Assembly (NCBI RefSeq): GCF_001612785.1
Contig: NZ_BDBC01000029.1
Coordinates: forward strand, 124,001 to 188,000
Direction of reading: 5' to 3'
From: Nocardia beijingensis NBRC 16342
GTDB taxonomy: Bacteria; Actinomycetota; Actinomycetes; Mycobacteriales; Mycobacteriaceae
DNA length: 64,000 nt
Made by a program: the position numbers and the translations under genes. Below the pieces are notes generated by a model. The model was not told the origin of the DNA. It did not search any database and saw nothing but the letters and a program-made list of their open reading frames with translations. Positions within the stretch are counted from its first letter, which is position 1. Each line of letters begins with the position of its first letter. Positions 1-8,238 of this stretch are shown piece by piece.

Positions 1-1
1 G

Positions 2-964
2 ATCCGGCGCTGCGATGTGCTGCTGGAGAATTTCCGGCCCGGCATGCTGGAGAAGTGGGGTTTGGGCCCGGAGGTGCTGAACGAGGCGAATCCGGATCTG
101 GTGATCACCAGGATCTCCGCCTACGGCCAGACCGGGCCCATGTCGGAGCGTCCTGGGTTCGCCGCGGTGGCCGAGGCGGTCGGCGGTCTGCGCGAACTGG
201 TGGGTGATCCGGATCGTCCGCCCGTGCGCACCGGCGTCTCGATCGGTGACTCCATCGCGGGCATCTACGCCGCGTTCGGCACCGTGATGGCGCTGTTCCA
301 GCGCGAGCGCCGCGCCGAGCGGGACGGGCCGGTCCCGTTACGTGAGCGCGTCATCGACGTGGCGCTGAACGAGGCGATCCTGTCGGTGATGGAATCGCTG
401 GTGCCGGATTATCTCGCCTACGGTATCCAGCGCGAACGCGTCGGCGGCCGGATGGAGGGCATCGCGCCGAGCAACGCCTACCCGTGCGCGGACGGGACCA
501 GCATCATCATCGGCGGCAACGGTGACGCCATCTTCCAGCGCTACATGGCGGTCATCGAGCGGCCCGATCTGGCCGCGGATCCGGACCTGCAGGACAACGC
601 GGGCCGCTGGCGCAATCGCGAGCGGCTGGACGCGGCGATCGGGGAGTGGACGGTCAGGCACACCCGCACCGAGGCGCTGAAACTGCTGGATGCCGCCGCG
701 ATCCCGTGCGGGCCGATCTATACCGCGGCCGACATCGTGGCCGACGAGCAGTACCGGGCGCGCAACATGATCCAGTCGTTCACCGTGGACGTCGGCGCGC
801 CGGAGCCGAAGGAAGTCGGCTTTCCCGGCATCGTCCCGGTGATCGGCGAGCGATCCCTGCCCATCCGCAGTGTCGGGCCCGACCTGGGCGAGCACACCCG
901 GGAGGTGCTGTCCGGTCTGCTCGGCATGAGCGAGGCCGAGATCGACGCGTTGGAGGCGCGATGA
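2..964 (+). CDS. CaiB/BaiF family (class III) CoA-transferase, 5' end cut by the window
   Basis: Family III CoA-transferases move CoA between carboxylic acids in fatty-acid, carnitine, bile-acid or branched-chain acid catabolism. The visible 320 residues carry family signatures: a DVLLENFRPG segment at the very start, the SAYGQTGP stretch, the GVSIGDSIAG segment and a C-terminal DLGEHTREVL. Full-length members are about 390-410 residues, so roughly the first 70-80, including the catalytic Asp region, lie upstream of the window. The open frame runs straight in from base 2; a GTG at 17 is internal. An HMG-CoA-lyase-like gene follows 160 bp downstream on the same strand, which suggests a shared acyl-CoA catabolic role. 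The substrate cannot be told from sequence. Confidence 0.9.
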   Translation: MRRCDVLLENFRPGMLEKWGLGPEVLNEANPDLVITRISAYGQTGPMSERPGFAAVAEAVGGLRELVGDPDRPPVRTGVSIGDSIAGIYAAFGTVMALFQRERRAERDGPVPLRERVIDVALNEAILSVMESLVPDYLAYGIQRERVGGRMEGIAPSNAYPCADGTSIIIGGNGDAIFQRYMAVIERPDLAADPDLQDNAGRWRNRERLDAAIGEWTVRHTRTEALKLLDAAAIPCGPIYTAADIVADEQYRARNMIQSFTVDVGAPEPKEVGFPGIVPVIGERSLPIRSVGPDLGEHTREVLSGLLGMSEAEIDALEAR

Positions 965-1124
965 ACACGCGACCACACGACCGGAGGCGTCCGAAGGGAC
1001 GCGATGCGGGGGAGTTGCGCTCGCCGGGCGCCAGCAGGCCCGTCGTGCAGCCGAATCCGACCGGCGCGGGCGAGAAGCCGTGGGGCGGCGTGATGTGCGG
1101 CCACCACCGGGCGCGGGAGCAGCG

Positions 1125-2045
1125 ATGACCGCGCCGGTGTTGCGCGATGTCACGTTGCGCGACGGACTGCAGCTGACCGGCAAACTCCTGCCCGTGCAGC
1201 GCAAGGTGGATATAGTGCGGCGCTTGCTCGCGCTGGGGGTGCCCGCGCTGGAGATCGGCTCGATGGCGCGCCCTGACCTGGTCGCGCCGATGGCGAACAC
1301 CATGGAGCTGGTCGCCGCGTTGACGCCGGAGGAACTGCGCCGCTGCTGGGTGTGGGTGGCGACGCCGCGCCACGTGGAGAAGGCCGCCGCGGCGGGGGTG
1401 CGCAATTTCCAGTACTGCTTCTCGGTCTCCGACGCGCACAACCGGGCGAACATCGGACGCGACACCGAGGCCAGCGTCGCCGCCATGCCGGACGCGGTGC
1501 GCCTGGCGCAAGAGGTGGGCGGCTCGATCCAGCTCTGCTTGGCCACGGCGTTCACCTGCCCGTTCGACGGCCCGGTCGATCCGGAGCGGGTGCTGGCCAT
1601 CGCCAGGGACCCACGCACCGAGGGCGCGGACGACATCGTCCTGGCCGACACGCTCGGACAAGCCCATCCCGGCGAGGTGTCCGCGCTGGTGACGGCGGTG
1701 CGGGAGCGCACGCCCGCACGGCGCGTCGTGTTCCACGGCCACGACACCTGGGGCATGGGCGTGGCCAACACCCTCGCCGCGGTCGCGGCGGGCGCGGACA
1801 TGGTCGACGGCGCGCTGGGCGGCCTCGGCGGCTGCCCCTTCGCCCCCGGCGCCAGCGGCAACACCGCCTCCGAGGACATCCTGTTCGCCACCAGACCGGA
1901 CTGGTTCACCCCCGCCGCCTTGGCCGCACTGGTCGACCTCTCGGAAGAACTCCTGGCCGAACTCGGCGAACCCAACCGCTCCCGCACCCTGGAAGGCGCC
2001 CGCTCCGAGGCATCCGCCTTCGAGTGGGTCGTAGGTAGGGCTTGA
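1125..2045 (+). CDS. Hydroxymethylglutaryl-CoA lyase-like enzyme (HMGL-like aldolase)
   Basis: Predicted 306-residue TIM-barrel aldolase of the HMGL-like family (PF00682), which cleaves 3-hydroxy-3-methylacyl-CoA thioesters. Visible motifs are RDGLQ near the N terminus (metal and substrate binding), the metal-binding HGHD segment, and a GGLGGCPFAPGASGN loop containing the catalytic Cys of HMG-CoA lyases. ATG 1125 is chosen because GGGAGCAG sits just upstream and the homology begins at its LRDVTLRDGLQ; an in-frame start at 1080 adds residues with no family resemblance. It lies 160 bp after a CoA-transferase gene, so a joint role in breaking down a branched acyl-CoA is an inference. Whether HMG-CoA itself is the substrate is uncertain. 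Confidence 0.85.
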   Translation: MTAPVLRDVTLRDGLQLTGKLLPVQRKVDIVRRLLALGVPALEIGSMARPDLVAPMANTMELVAALTPEELRRCWVWVATPRHVEKAAAAGVRNFQYCFSVSDAHNRANIGRDTEASVAAMPDAVRLAQEVGGSIQLCLATAFTCPFDGPVDPERVLAIARDPRTEGADDIVLADTLGQAHPGEVSALVTAVRERTPARRVVFHGHDTWGMGVANTLAAVAAGADMVDGALGGLGGCPFAPGASGNTASEDILFATRPDWFTPAALAALVDLSEELLAELGEPNRSRTLEGARSEASAFEWVVGRA

Positions 2046-2100
2046 AACACAGGGTGTTCCCTGATGGCGTGTGAGGGCTCAGCCGGTAAGACTGGACGGC

Positions 2101-2877
2101 ATGACTTCGCAAGCCTTGGGCGCCGACACCGCCGAACTGGCGGCATCGACCGATGTCGCGGCCCACGCCATCGAACTGACCAAGGTCTACGGATCGGGTG
2201 ATACCCAGGTCAGGGCATTGGATGGGGTGTCGGCCGAGTTCGCGAAGGGCGAGTTCACCGCGATCATGGGGCCGTCCGGATCGGGCAAGTCGACGCTCAT
2301 GCACTGTCTGGCCGGGCTCGACAGCGCCAGCTCGGGCGCCGTCCGCATCGGTGACACCGATCTCACCACGCTGTCGGACAAGCAGATGACGCGCCTGCGC
2401 CGGGACCGGATCGGCTTCGTCTTCCAGGCGTTCAACCTGGTGCCGACGCTGACGGCGCTGGAGAACATCACGTTGCCGCTGGACATCGCGGGCCGCACAC
2501 CCGATCGCGAATGGCTGGAGACGGTGGTGCGGCGGCTGGGGTTGGTCGGCCGGCTCACCCACCGCCCCAGCGAGCTGTCCGGCGGACAGCAGCAGCGGGT
2601 GGCCTGCGCCCGCGCGCTCGTGGGTAAACCGGACATCATCTTCGGCGACGAACCGACCGGCAATCTGGACTCGCGCTCCTCGGAGGAGGTGCTGTCGATC
2701 CTGCGCGCCGCGGTGGACGAGTTCGGGCAGACGGTCGTCATCGTCACCCACGAACCGCACGCGGCCGGGTTCGCCGACCGGGTGGTGTTCCTCGCCGACG
2801 GACGCATCGTCGACGAGATGCGCGATCCGACCGCCGACACCGTGCTCGACCGGATGAAAGCGTTGGAGCAGGCGTGA
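2101..2877 (+). CDS. ABC transporter ATP-binding protein, LolD/MacB type
   Basis: A 258-residue nucleotide-binding subunit that powers the FtsX-like permease encoded 34 bp downstream. It has Walker A GPSGSGKST, a Q-loop in VFQAFNLVP, the signature LSGGQQQR, Walker B IIFGDEPTGNLDS and an H-loop in VIVTHEP. The DEPTGNLDS string is typical of the LolD/MacB/FtsE subfamily, which drives extraction or mechanotransmission rather than ordinary import. ATG 2101 is preferred over an upstream GTG because it gives the usual short lead before the domain. The cargo is unknown; in actinobacteria such pairs are linked to lipid or peptide export or cell-envelope stress. Confidence 0.9.
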   Translation: MTSQALGADTAELAASTDVAAHAIELTKVYGSGDTQVRALDGVSAEFAKGEFTAIMGPSGSGKSTLMHCLAGLDSASSGAVRIGDTDLTTLSDKQMTRLRRDRIGFVFQAFNLVPTLTALENITLPLDIAGRTPDREWLETVVRRLGLVGRLTHRPSELSGGQQQRVACARALVGKPDIIFGDEPTGNLDSRSSEEVLSILRAAVDEFGQTVVIVTHEPHAAGFADRVVFLADGRIVDEMRDPTADTVLDRMKALEQA

Positions 2878-2911
2878 GCGGGGGTTCGCGGAAGATTCGG
2901 GGGCGGGCGTG

Positions 2912-5440
2912 ATGGCCGGAAGTCCGATGCGCAAAGTCGCGCTGCGCAATCTCGCCGCCCACAAGGTGCGGCTGGTGCTGACCCTCTTGTCGGTGGTGCT
3001 CGGCACCGCGTTCATCGCGGGTTCGTTCGTGTTCACCGACACCTTGCAGAGCACTTTCGACGGGATCTTCGCCAACGAGGCGAAGGGCGTCGACGTCCGG
3101 GTGAGCCCGAAAGAGCGCCAGGCGCAAGGTGTGCCGAACAACGTGGTGGACGAGCTGGGGAAGTACCCGGGCGTCCGCACGGTCGCGCCCGGCGTGAACG
3201 GGCCGGTGGTGCTGCTCGATCCGACCGGAAAGAAATCCGTGCAGACCGGCGGCGCGCCGACGTTCGGCAAGTCGTACGTGCCGCCGGAGCGGGCCGTCGC
3301 GGAGCCGGAGAAGTTCCTGCAGGGCGTCCCGCCCGCCCGGCCCGGCGAGATCGCGCTGAACACCGGCGGGGCCGAGCGGGCCGGGCTGAAGATCGGTGAC
3401 CGCACCAAGATCCTCATCCCGTCCCAGCCCGATCCGATCGACGTGACGCTCACCGGCATCTACGAAATCCCGTCCGACACCGGCGGTCTCATCGGAGTGC
3501 TGTTCGACGACACGCAGGCGCGCAAGCTGTTCACCGACGGCCTGCACGTCGCCTACGTGGACCTGGCGGTTACCGGCATCCCCGGCGACGAGTTGCGCGA
3601 CAATCTGGCGAAGGCGCTGCCCGGCTACAAGGTGCAGAACGGCGATCAGGTGCGGGCCGACCTGAAGAAGGAAGTCTCCAACGCGCTCAACTTCATCAAC
3701 TACTTCCTGCTCGCCTTCGGCGCGATCGCGCTGATCGTCGGCACGTTCATCATCTACAACACCTTCTCGATGATCGTCGCGCAACGCCTGCGGGAGCTGG
3801 CGTTGCTGCGCGCGGTCGGCGCGAGCAGGCGGCAGGTCGGCACGTCGGTGGTGGCGGAGGCGTTCGTCATCGGGTTGATCGGCAGTGTGATCGGTCTGGC
3901 GGGCGGCGTCGCGCTGGCGTTCGGATTGTCGGCGGTGCTCAACGCCTTCGACCTCGGGCTGCCCACCGGATCGATGGCGGTGCGGCCGCGCACCATCGTG
4001 GTCGGGCTGCTGGTCGGCCTCGCGGTGACGATGGTGAGCGCCTACGCGCCCGCGCGGCGTGCCTCGCGCATCCCGCCCGTGCAGGCCATGCGTGAGGAGT
4101 TCGCGTCCACCGGTGACTCGCTGCGCCTGCGCACGATCTTCGGCGCCGTGCTCGCGGTGATCGGTGCGGCCCTGGTCGTGCTGGGCGCGCAGCGCACCGG
4201 CGGCACGGCGGCCGCCACGGTCGGTGTTGGTGCGCTCGGGCTGGTCTTCGCGGTGCTGCTCGCCTCGCCCGCACTGTCGCGGCCGCTGGTCGGCGGGCTC
4301 GGGACGCTGGTGCGCCCGTTCGGGCCGATCGGCCGGATGGCGCGCAACAACGCGGCCCGCAATCCGCGTCGCACCGCCGCGACGGCGTTCGCGCTGACGC
4401 TGGGCCTGATGCTCGTCTCGGCGATCGGCATGCTGGGCGCTTCGGCGAAGGAGAGCGTCGGTGTGCTGGTCGACAAGGGCGTGCGCGCCGATTACGTGCT
4501 GGCCGGACCGCAACTGCTCGGTGTGCCGTTCGGCGCTGTCGACGCCGTGCGCACCAAGGTGCCGGACGTGGCGCAAGTGGCGGGGATGCGCGGGGCCGCC
4601 TTCAAGCTCGGTGACGAGCAGGTGTTCGCCACGTCGCCGGACGCTCCGCTGGCGGGTGTGCTGAACTACGAGATCGTGCGCGGCAGCGACACGCTCGGCG
4701 CCAGGGACGTGCTGGTATCCGAGGACGAGGCGAACGACCGCGGGTGGAAAGTCGGCGACCAGGTGACCCCCACCAGCGTCGACGGCAAGAAGGTCCCGCT
4801 CACCGTCACCGGTGTGTACAAGAAGAACCCGCTGCTGGGCCCGATGGTCGTGTCGCAGACGGTCTACGACGAGGTGGTCCCGCTCAACTTCCGGACCAAC
4901 TTCCTGGTGCTGATCAAGGCGCGACCGGGCGCGGACCTGAGCGCGATGCGCGCCGGCCTGGAGCAGGCCACCGAACAATTCGTCGTGGTGCAGGTGCAGG
5001 ACCGCGAGGAGTTCAAGGGCGCGCAGGGCAAGCAGATCAACACCCTGCTGGCCATCCTGTACGGCCTGCTCGCCTTGGCGGTGGTGATCGCGATCCTGGG
5101 CATCGTCAACACTCTGGCGCTGTCGGTGGTGGAGCGCCGTCGTGAGATCGGCACGCTGCGCGCGGTCGGTATGCAGCGCGCCCAAGTGCGCCGCACCATC
5201 TACTTGGAATCGATGCTGATCGCGGTGTTCGGCGCGATCGTCGGCATGGTGCTCGGGCTCGGCCTCGGCGTCGGATTCCTGCGCACGCTCCGCGATCTGG
5301 GACTCGACCAGATCGCCATCCCGTGGAACCAGCTGGTCCTGGTGCTGATCAGTTCGGCGGTCGTCGGAGTGCTGGCCGCTCTCTGGCCCGCGGTGCGGGC
5401 GGCGCGCACGCCACCGCTGGCCGCCATCGCCGATCTCTGA
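2912..5440 (+). CDS. FtsX-like ABC transporter permease with two MacB-type halves
   Basis: About 842 residues. One transmembrane helix near residues 20-40 (VRLVLTLLSVVLGTAFIAG), then a large extracytoplasmic MacB periplasmic-core-like domain, three FtsX helices near 255-375, a second helix and core-like domain, and three more FtsX helices at the end. This duplicated layout is common in actinobacterial LolCE/MacB-like permeases. YAPARRASRIPPVQAMRE after the first half and WPAVRAARTPPLAAI at the end are the usual coupling motifs. It pairs with the ATPase just upstream. The start could be GTG 2909, ATG 2912 or ATG 2927. A strong hairpin follows the stop at once, so the two-gene unit probably ends there. 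Substrate unknown. Confidence 0.9.
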   Translation: MAGSPMRKVALRNLAAHKVRLVLTLLSVVLGTAFIAGSFVFTDTLQSTFDGIFANEAKGVDVRVSPKERQAQGVPNNVVDELGKYPGVRTVAPGVNGPVVLLDPTGKKSVQTGGAPTFGKSYVPPERAVAEPEKFLQGVPPARPGEIALNTGGAERAGLKIGDRTKILIPSQPDPIDVTLTGIYEIPSDTGGLIGVLFDDTQARKLFTDGLHVAYVDLAVTGIPGDELRDNLAKALPGYKVQNGDQVRADLKKEVSNALNFINYFLLAFGAIALIVGTFIIYNTFSMIVAQRLRELALLRAVGASRRQVGTSVVAEAFVIGLIGSVIGLAGGVALAFGLSAVLNAFDLGLPTGSMAVRPRTIVVGLLVGLAVTMVSAYAPARRASRIPPVQAMREEFASTGDSLRLRTIFGAVLAVIGAALVVLGAQRTGGTAAATVGVGALGLVFAVLLASPALSRPLVGGLGTLVRPFGPIGRMARNNAARNPRRTAATAFALTLGLMLVSAIGMLGASAKESVGVLVDKGVRADYVLAGPQLLGVPFGAVDAVRTKVPDVAQVAGMRGAAFKLGDEQVFATSPDAPLAGVLNYEIVRGSDTLGARDVLVSEDEANDRGWKVGDQVTPTSVDGKKVPLTVTGVYKKNPLLGPMVVSQTVYDEVVPLNFRTNFLVLIKARPGADLSAMRAGLEQATEQFVVVQVQDREEFKGAQGKQINTLLAILYGLLALAVVIAILGIVNTLALSVVERRREIGTLRAVGMQRAQVRRTIYLESMLIAVFGAIVGMVLGLGLGVGFLRTLRDLGLDQIAIPWNQLVLVLISSAVVGVLAALWPAVRAARTPPLAAIADL

Positions 5441-5443
5441 GTG

Positions 5444-5478
5444 TCCGTGCGGCGCGTGATGATCGCGCGCCGCACGGA
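5444..5478 (+). terminator. Hairpin terminator after the ABC permease
   Basis: A perfect 13-bp inverted repeat (TCCGTGCGGCGCG at 5444-5456, its complement at 5466-5478) with a 9-nt loop begins 3 bp after the permease stop. There is no T-tract, as is common for actinobacterial terminators. Confidence 0.7.
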
Positions 5479-5680
5479 ACGAGCCCCCGCCCGGCTCGGG
5501 TCGGCTGGACGGCCCCGCCGAGTCGAACGGCGCTGCTTCGGAGAGCGGGACAGACGGGTATCCCCGGTATCTCGACCACGGGGCAGCATGTCGCGAGTTC
5601 GTCCGGAGGGCCGATTCGGTGGCGGCGACCGCGACTCGAGGTGCGCCACAGGTAGTCTGGCGTCGGAGGGAGGGGGCCTG

Positions 5681-6604
5681 ATGCTGATCGATTTCGTTCC
5701 CGACGGGAGGCTGTACCCTTTCGAGTCGCGCTGGTTCGACTCGTCCGTGGGTCGGGTGCACTACATCGACGAGGGGACCGGACCACCGATCCTGTTCTGT
5801 CATGGCGCTCCGACGTGGAGTTTCCTCTACCGCCACCTCGTGCGGGGCCTGCGCGACCGGTACCGGTGCGTCGCCGTCGACTACCTGGGCTTCGGATTGT
5901 CCGAACGTCCCCCTGGCTTCGGCTACACCATCGCCGAGCACACCGCGGTCCTCGGCGAGCTGATCGATCATCTGCGGCTCGACGGCTTCGTGCTGATGGG
6001 ACACGATTGGGGCGGTCCCATCGGTCTTGGCGCGTCCACCGCGCGCGCGGATCGGGTGCGAGGGCTCGTGCTCGGGAACACCTTGTTCTGGCCGACCGAG
6101 GCGATGGCCAATCGGGTCTTCAGCATGATCATGAGTAGCCCTCCGATGCAGAAGCGGATACTCGAGCAGAATTTCCTCGTCGAGCGCGTCCTGCTCGCGG
6201 AGCTGGGAAGCAAACTCACCACGGCCGAGGCCGACCACTATCGCGCCGTGCAGCCCACCGCGGAAGCCCGTCGCGGACTCGCCGTGCTGCCCAGGGAGAT
6301 CCGCGCCGCGCGCCCGCTGCTGGACCAACTCGCCCGAGACGTGCCCGCCCTGCTCGGCGACAAGCCGGCCCTGCTGGTGTGGGGGATGCGAGACATGGCG
6401 TTCCGTCCGAACGCCTATATCCCGCGAATGCGCGCCACCTTCACCGATATCGACATAGTCGAGCTGCCGCGCGCGGCACTTCGTTCAGGAGCACGCACCG
6501 GATGTGATCACGGCGGCGATCGCGAAGCGATTCCCGTAAGCACGGTCGCCGAACGTCAAGCTCGCCGACCAACCGCCGCCGATCCCGGCCGAGCAGCCCG
6601 ATGA
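5681..6604 (+). CDS. Alpha/beta hydrolase, haloalkane dehalogenase-like, with C-terminal frameshift
   Basis: A hydrolase of the haloalkane dehalogenase/epoxide hydrolase group. Visible are the oxyanion HGAPTWSFLYR segment, the GFGLSERP loop, the nucleophile elbow GHDWGGPIG with Asp as nucleophile (dehalogenase type), a cap region, and VWGMRDMAF where the catalytic acid region lies. The family's catalytic His should follow in a LPxxxHFxQE motif. The 5681 frame reads LPRAALRSG instead, but the overlapping frame from about 6477 reads HFVQEHAP and on to a stop at 6537-6539, which fits the family end exactly. So the intact gene would be about 5681-6539, with a frameshift in the GC-rich run near 6466-6478; as written, the frame continues to 6604 without homology. 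ATG 5681 has a strong GGAGGGAGGGGG site. It is either a recent pseudogene or a sequencing error. Confidence 0.75.
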   Translation: MLIDFVPDGRLYPFESRWFDSSVGRVHYIDEGTGPPILFCHGAPTWSFLYRHLVRGLRDRYRCVAVDYLGFGLSERPPGFGYTIAEHTAVLGELIDHLRLDGFVLMGHDWGGPIGLGASTARADRVRGLVLGNTLFWPTEAMANRVFSMIMSSPPMQKRILEQNFLVERVLLAELGSKLTTAEADHYRAVQPTAEARRGLAVLPREIRAARPLLDQLARDVPALLGDKPALLVWGMRDMAFRPNAYIPRMRATFTDIDIVELPRAALRSGARTGCDHGGDREAIPVSTVAERQARRPTAADPGRAAR

Positions 6605-6723
6605 GGCTGAAAGTGGCACGTCGAATGGCTCGCTGAGGGGGACGTGGGCGCCGCGACGGATGGCCAGATGCTGTGTTCCGCGTGCGCGGCGGTGCCCTGC
6701 GGTGCGCAGCAGGAATCGCGAGA

Positions 6724-6742
6724 TTGCTTGTGGGACAAGCAA
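6724..6742. other. Short perfect stem-loop in the 6605-6882 intergenic region
   Basis: An 8-bp perfect inverted repeat (TTGCTTGT / ACAAGCAA) with a GGG loop. It may be a terminator for the hydrolase upstream or an operator. The rest of 6605-6882 holds no gene I can support; an A+T-rich stretch near 6808-6860, with TAAACGG at two places, probably contains the promoter of the PAP2 gene. Confidence 0.4.
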
Positions 6743-6882
6743 ACTCGATTCGGCGCGCGGTGCTGTATGCCCCGTCACATCTTGCTGAAGTTGTCCGGCC
6801 GGTAGTGCTAGTTTAAACGGAGGTTACCACTCCACTTAATTCTCGGTAAACGGCCTGATTCAACGGGGAAGGAGGCCGAGCG

Positions 6883-7713
6883 ATGGTCGCTGTGGACTTC
6901 GGGGGTGCGGGCGCCGGACTCGGGGTCGCGCCGGGCGGAGTCGTCGAACGGGTGCGGGCGGCCGTGCGCGGGCGCGGCGGCGAAGCGGTCGGGCAGCTCG
7001 TGCTCATCACGGTGCTCTACCTCGGCTACCGCGCCGGGCGGTTGATCACCGCCGACGACACCGGGCGCGCCCTGGTCAACGCCCACCGGCTGCTCGGATT
7101 CGAGGACCGGCTCGGCCTGACGGACGAGCAATCGGTGCAGGCGTTGTTCGTGAACCGGGAATTCCTCGCCGTTCCGGCCAATTTCTATTACGCGAGCGCG
7201 CATTTCACCGTGGCCGTCGGAGTCCTGCTGTGGTTGTGGACGTTCCGTCCGGAGCACTATCGGTGGACCAGGAATCTCATGGTGGCGCTGACCGGTGCGG
7301 CGCTCGTGGTGCACATACTCTTGCCGCTCGCACCTCCGCGCATGCTGCCCGACCAAGGGTTCGTCGATCTGGCCGCGCGATACGGCCAATCCGTCTACGG
7401 CGACGCCGATTCCGGCGGTCTGTCCAATCAGTTCGCGGCCATGCCTTCGCTGCACGTCGGCTGGGCGCTGCTGCTCGGTGTGGCGGTGGTCGCCGCGACC
7501 CGCACGCCGTGGCGCTGGCTCGCCCTGGCCCATCCCGCGCTGACCACGCTCGTGGTGGTGGGCACCGCCAACCACTACTGGCTGGACACCGTCGTCGCCG
7601 TCCTGTTGCTGGCGGTGTCGGCCGTTCTCCATCCCCTCGTCGTGCCCGCAGCCGCGACGGCATGGGGCGTGATGGGTCCCGTTCCACCGAAAACCATGCT
7701 GACCAGCTCATAA
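6883..7713 (+). CDS. PAP2 superfamily membrane protein, Aur1/Ipt1-like
   Basis: Predicted 276-residue polytopic membrane phosphatase or transferase of the inositolphosphotransferase/Aur1-like PAP2 branch (PF14378). Helices can be read around residues 42-60, 105-125, 130-150, 190-208, 212-230 and 233-250. The catalytic signatures FAAMPSLHVGWALL and ANHYWLDTV match the PSLH and HYxxD motifs of the family. ATG 6883 has a clear GGAGG site. The gene stands alone. Members act on isoprenoid or phospho-lipid head groups at the membrane; a role in inositol or arabinan lipid metabolism is only a guess. Confidence 0.8.
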   Translation: MVAVDFGGAGAGLGVAPGGVVERVRAAVRGRGGEAVGQLVLITVLYLGYRAGRLITADDTGRALVNAHRLLGFEDRLGLTDEQSVQALFVNREFLAVPANFYYASAHFTVAVGVLLWLWTFRPEHYRWTRNLMVALTGAALVVHILLPLAPPRMLPDQGFVDLAARYGQSVYGDADSGGLSNQFAAMPSLHVGWALLLGVAVVAATRTPWRWLALAHPALTTLVVVGTANHYWLDTVVAVLLLAVSAVLHPLVVPAAATAWGVMGPVPPKTMLTSS

Positions 7714-7764
7714 CTGCCCGCCACACGCCCGGCGGCGCTGACCGGAAATGCGCTGCGCCGCGCG

Positions 7765-7770
7765 TACGAT
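7765..7770 (+). promoter_or_regulatory. Possible -10 box (TACGAT) of the small ORF at 7811
   Basis: TACGAT fits the actinobacterial TANNNT -10 pattern. It lies 40 bp upstream of a small ORF with a good ribosome-binding site, leaving a short 5' leader. No -35 is evident. Confidence 0.3.
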
Positions 7771-7810
7771 CGCAGCCGTCCTAGTTCGCCCGTCCGGACA
7801 AGGAGTTGCC

Positions 7811-7903
7811 ATGGAACTGATGACCATCGCGGATTTGCTGTCTTCGCTGGCGATTCAAGTGTTCGCCCTGTTGGGCGGGTTCCCCGGGGGTTACCCCGGC
7901 TGA
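7811..7903 (+). CDS. Possible small hydrophobic peptide, 30 residues
   Basis: A 30-codon ORF begins at ATG 7811 with AAGGAG ending 5 bp upstream and a plausible TACGAT -10 box at 7765-7770. The peptide begins MELMTIADLL, continues with a hydrophobic stretch (LAIQVFALLGG) and ends GGFPGGYPG. It could be a membrane peptide, a leader peptide or a chance ORF. It is too short for domain recognition and I do not recognise it. The following 335 bp (7904-8238) hold no convincing gene; a leftward frame there encodes 103 Arg- and Cys-rich residues without family resemblance. Confidence 0.4.
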   Translation: MELMTIADLLSSLAIQVFALLGGFPGGYPG

Positions 7904-8238
7904 CCCGCTCCGGCCGTGGCCTTTCGCGCCGCGCTTCCTCGTGGCGAGTGTCTCCCGCATGAGCGCGGACAGGTCCCGACCGGTGAGTGCCGATTCCGAT
8001 GAAGACAGTGGGCCGCGGTGGGCTGGAACGAGTAAGTCCAGGTCACTGCGGCCCGGGCGTCCTGACAGGGGAATACCGAAGGCGCGGCCGCAGCGTTGCG
8101 GACCGTGATCCGCAGATCGTGTAGCGGAACGGGGGCGCACCCACGGGTCGACACCACCCACGCCGAGACGTACTTGTCCCTGCGGCGGCGCTGCCGCACC
8201 ACCGTGCGCGACGACGCTGGAGACCGGGCCGGAGCGAA

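Noticed and set aside
965..1124. A gene between the CoA-transferase and HMG-CoA-lyase-like genes
   Set aside because: The 160-bp gap has only overlapping-frame ORFs that belong to the neighbours; nothing supportable.
2046..2058. AACAC-AGG-GTGTT stem after the HMG-CoA-lyase-like gene as a terminator
   Set aside because: A 5-bp stem is too short to distinguish from chance.
338..2146. A 602-codon open frame on the minus strand
   Set aside because: It lies opposite the CoA-transferase and HMG-CoA-lyase-like genes and has low-complexity Arg/Ser/Ala composition.
2744..6328. A 1194-codon open frame on the minus strand
   Set aside because: It mirrors the ABC permease and hydrolase genes; its sequence is His/Arg/Gln-rich, with no family resemblance, as expected for an antisense frame in high-G+C DNA.
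7891..8202. A 103-codon leftward frame in the gap before the dienelactone hydrolase gene
   Set aside because: Arg- and Cys-rich, no recognisable motif, no good ribosome site; at most a decayed fragment.
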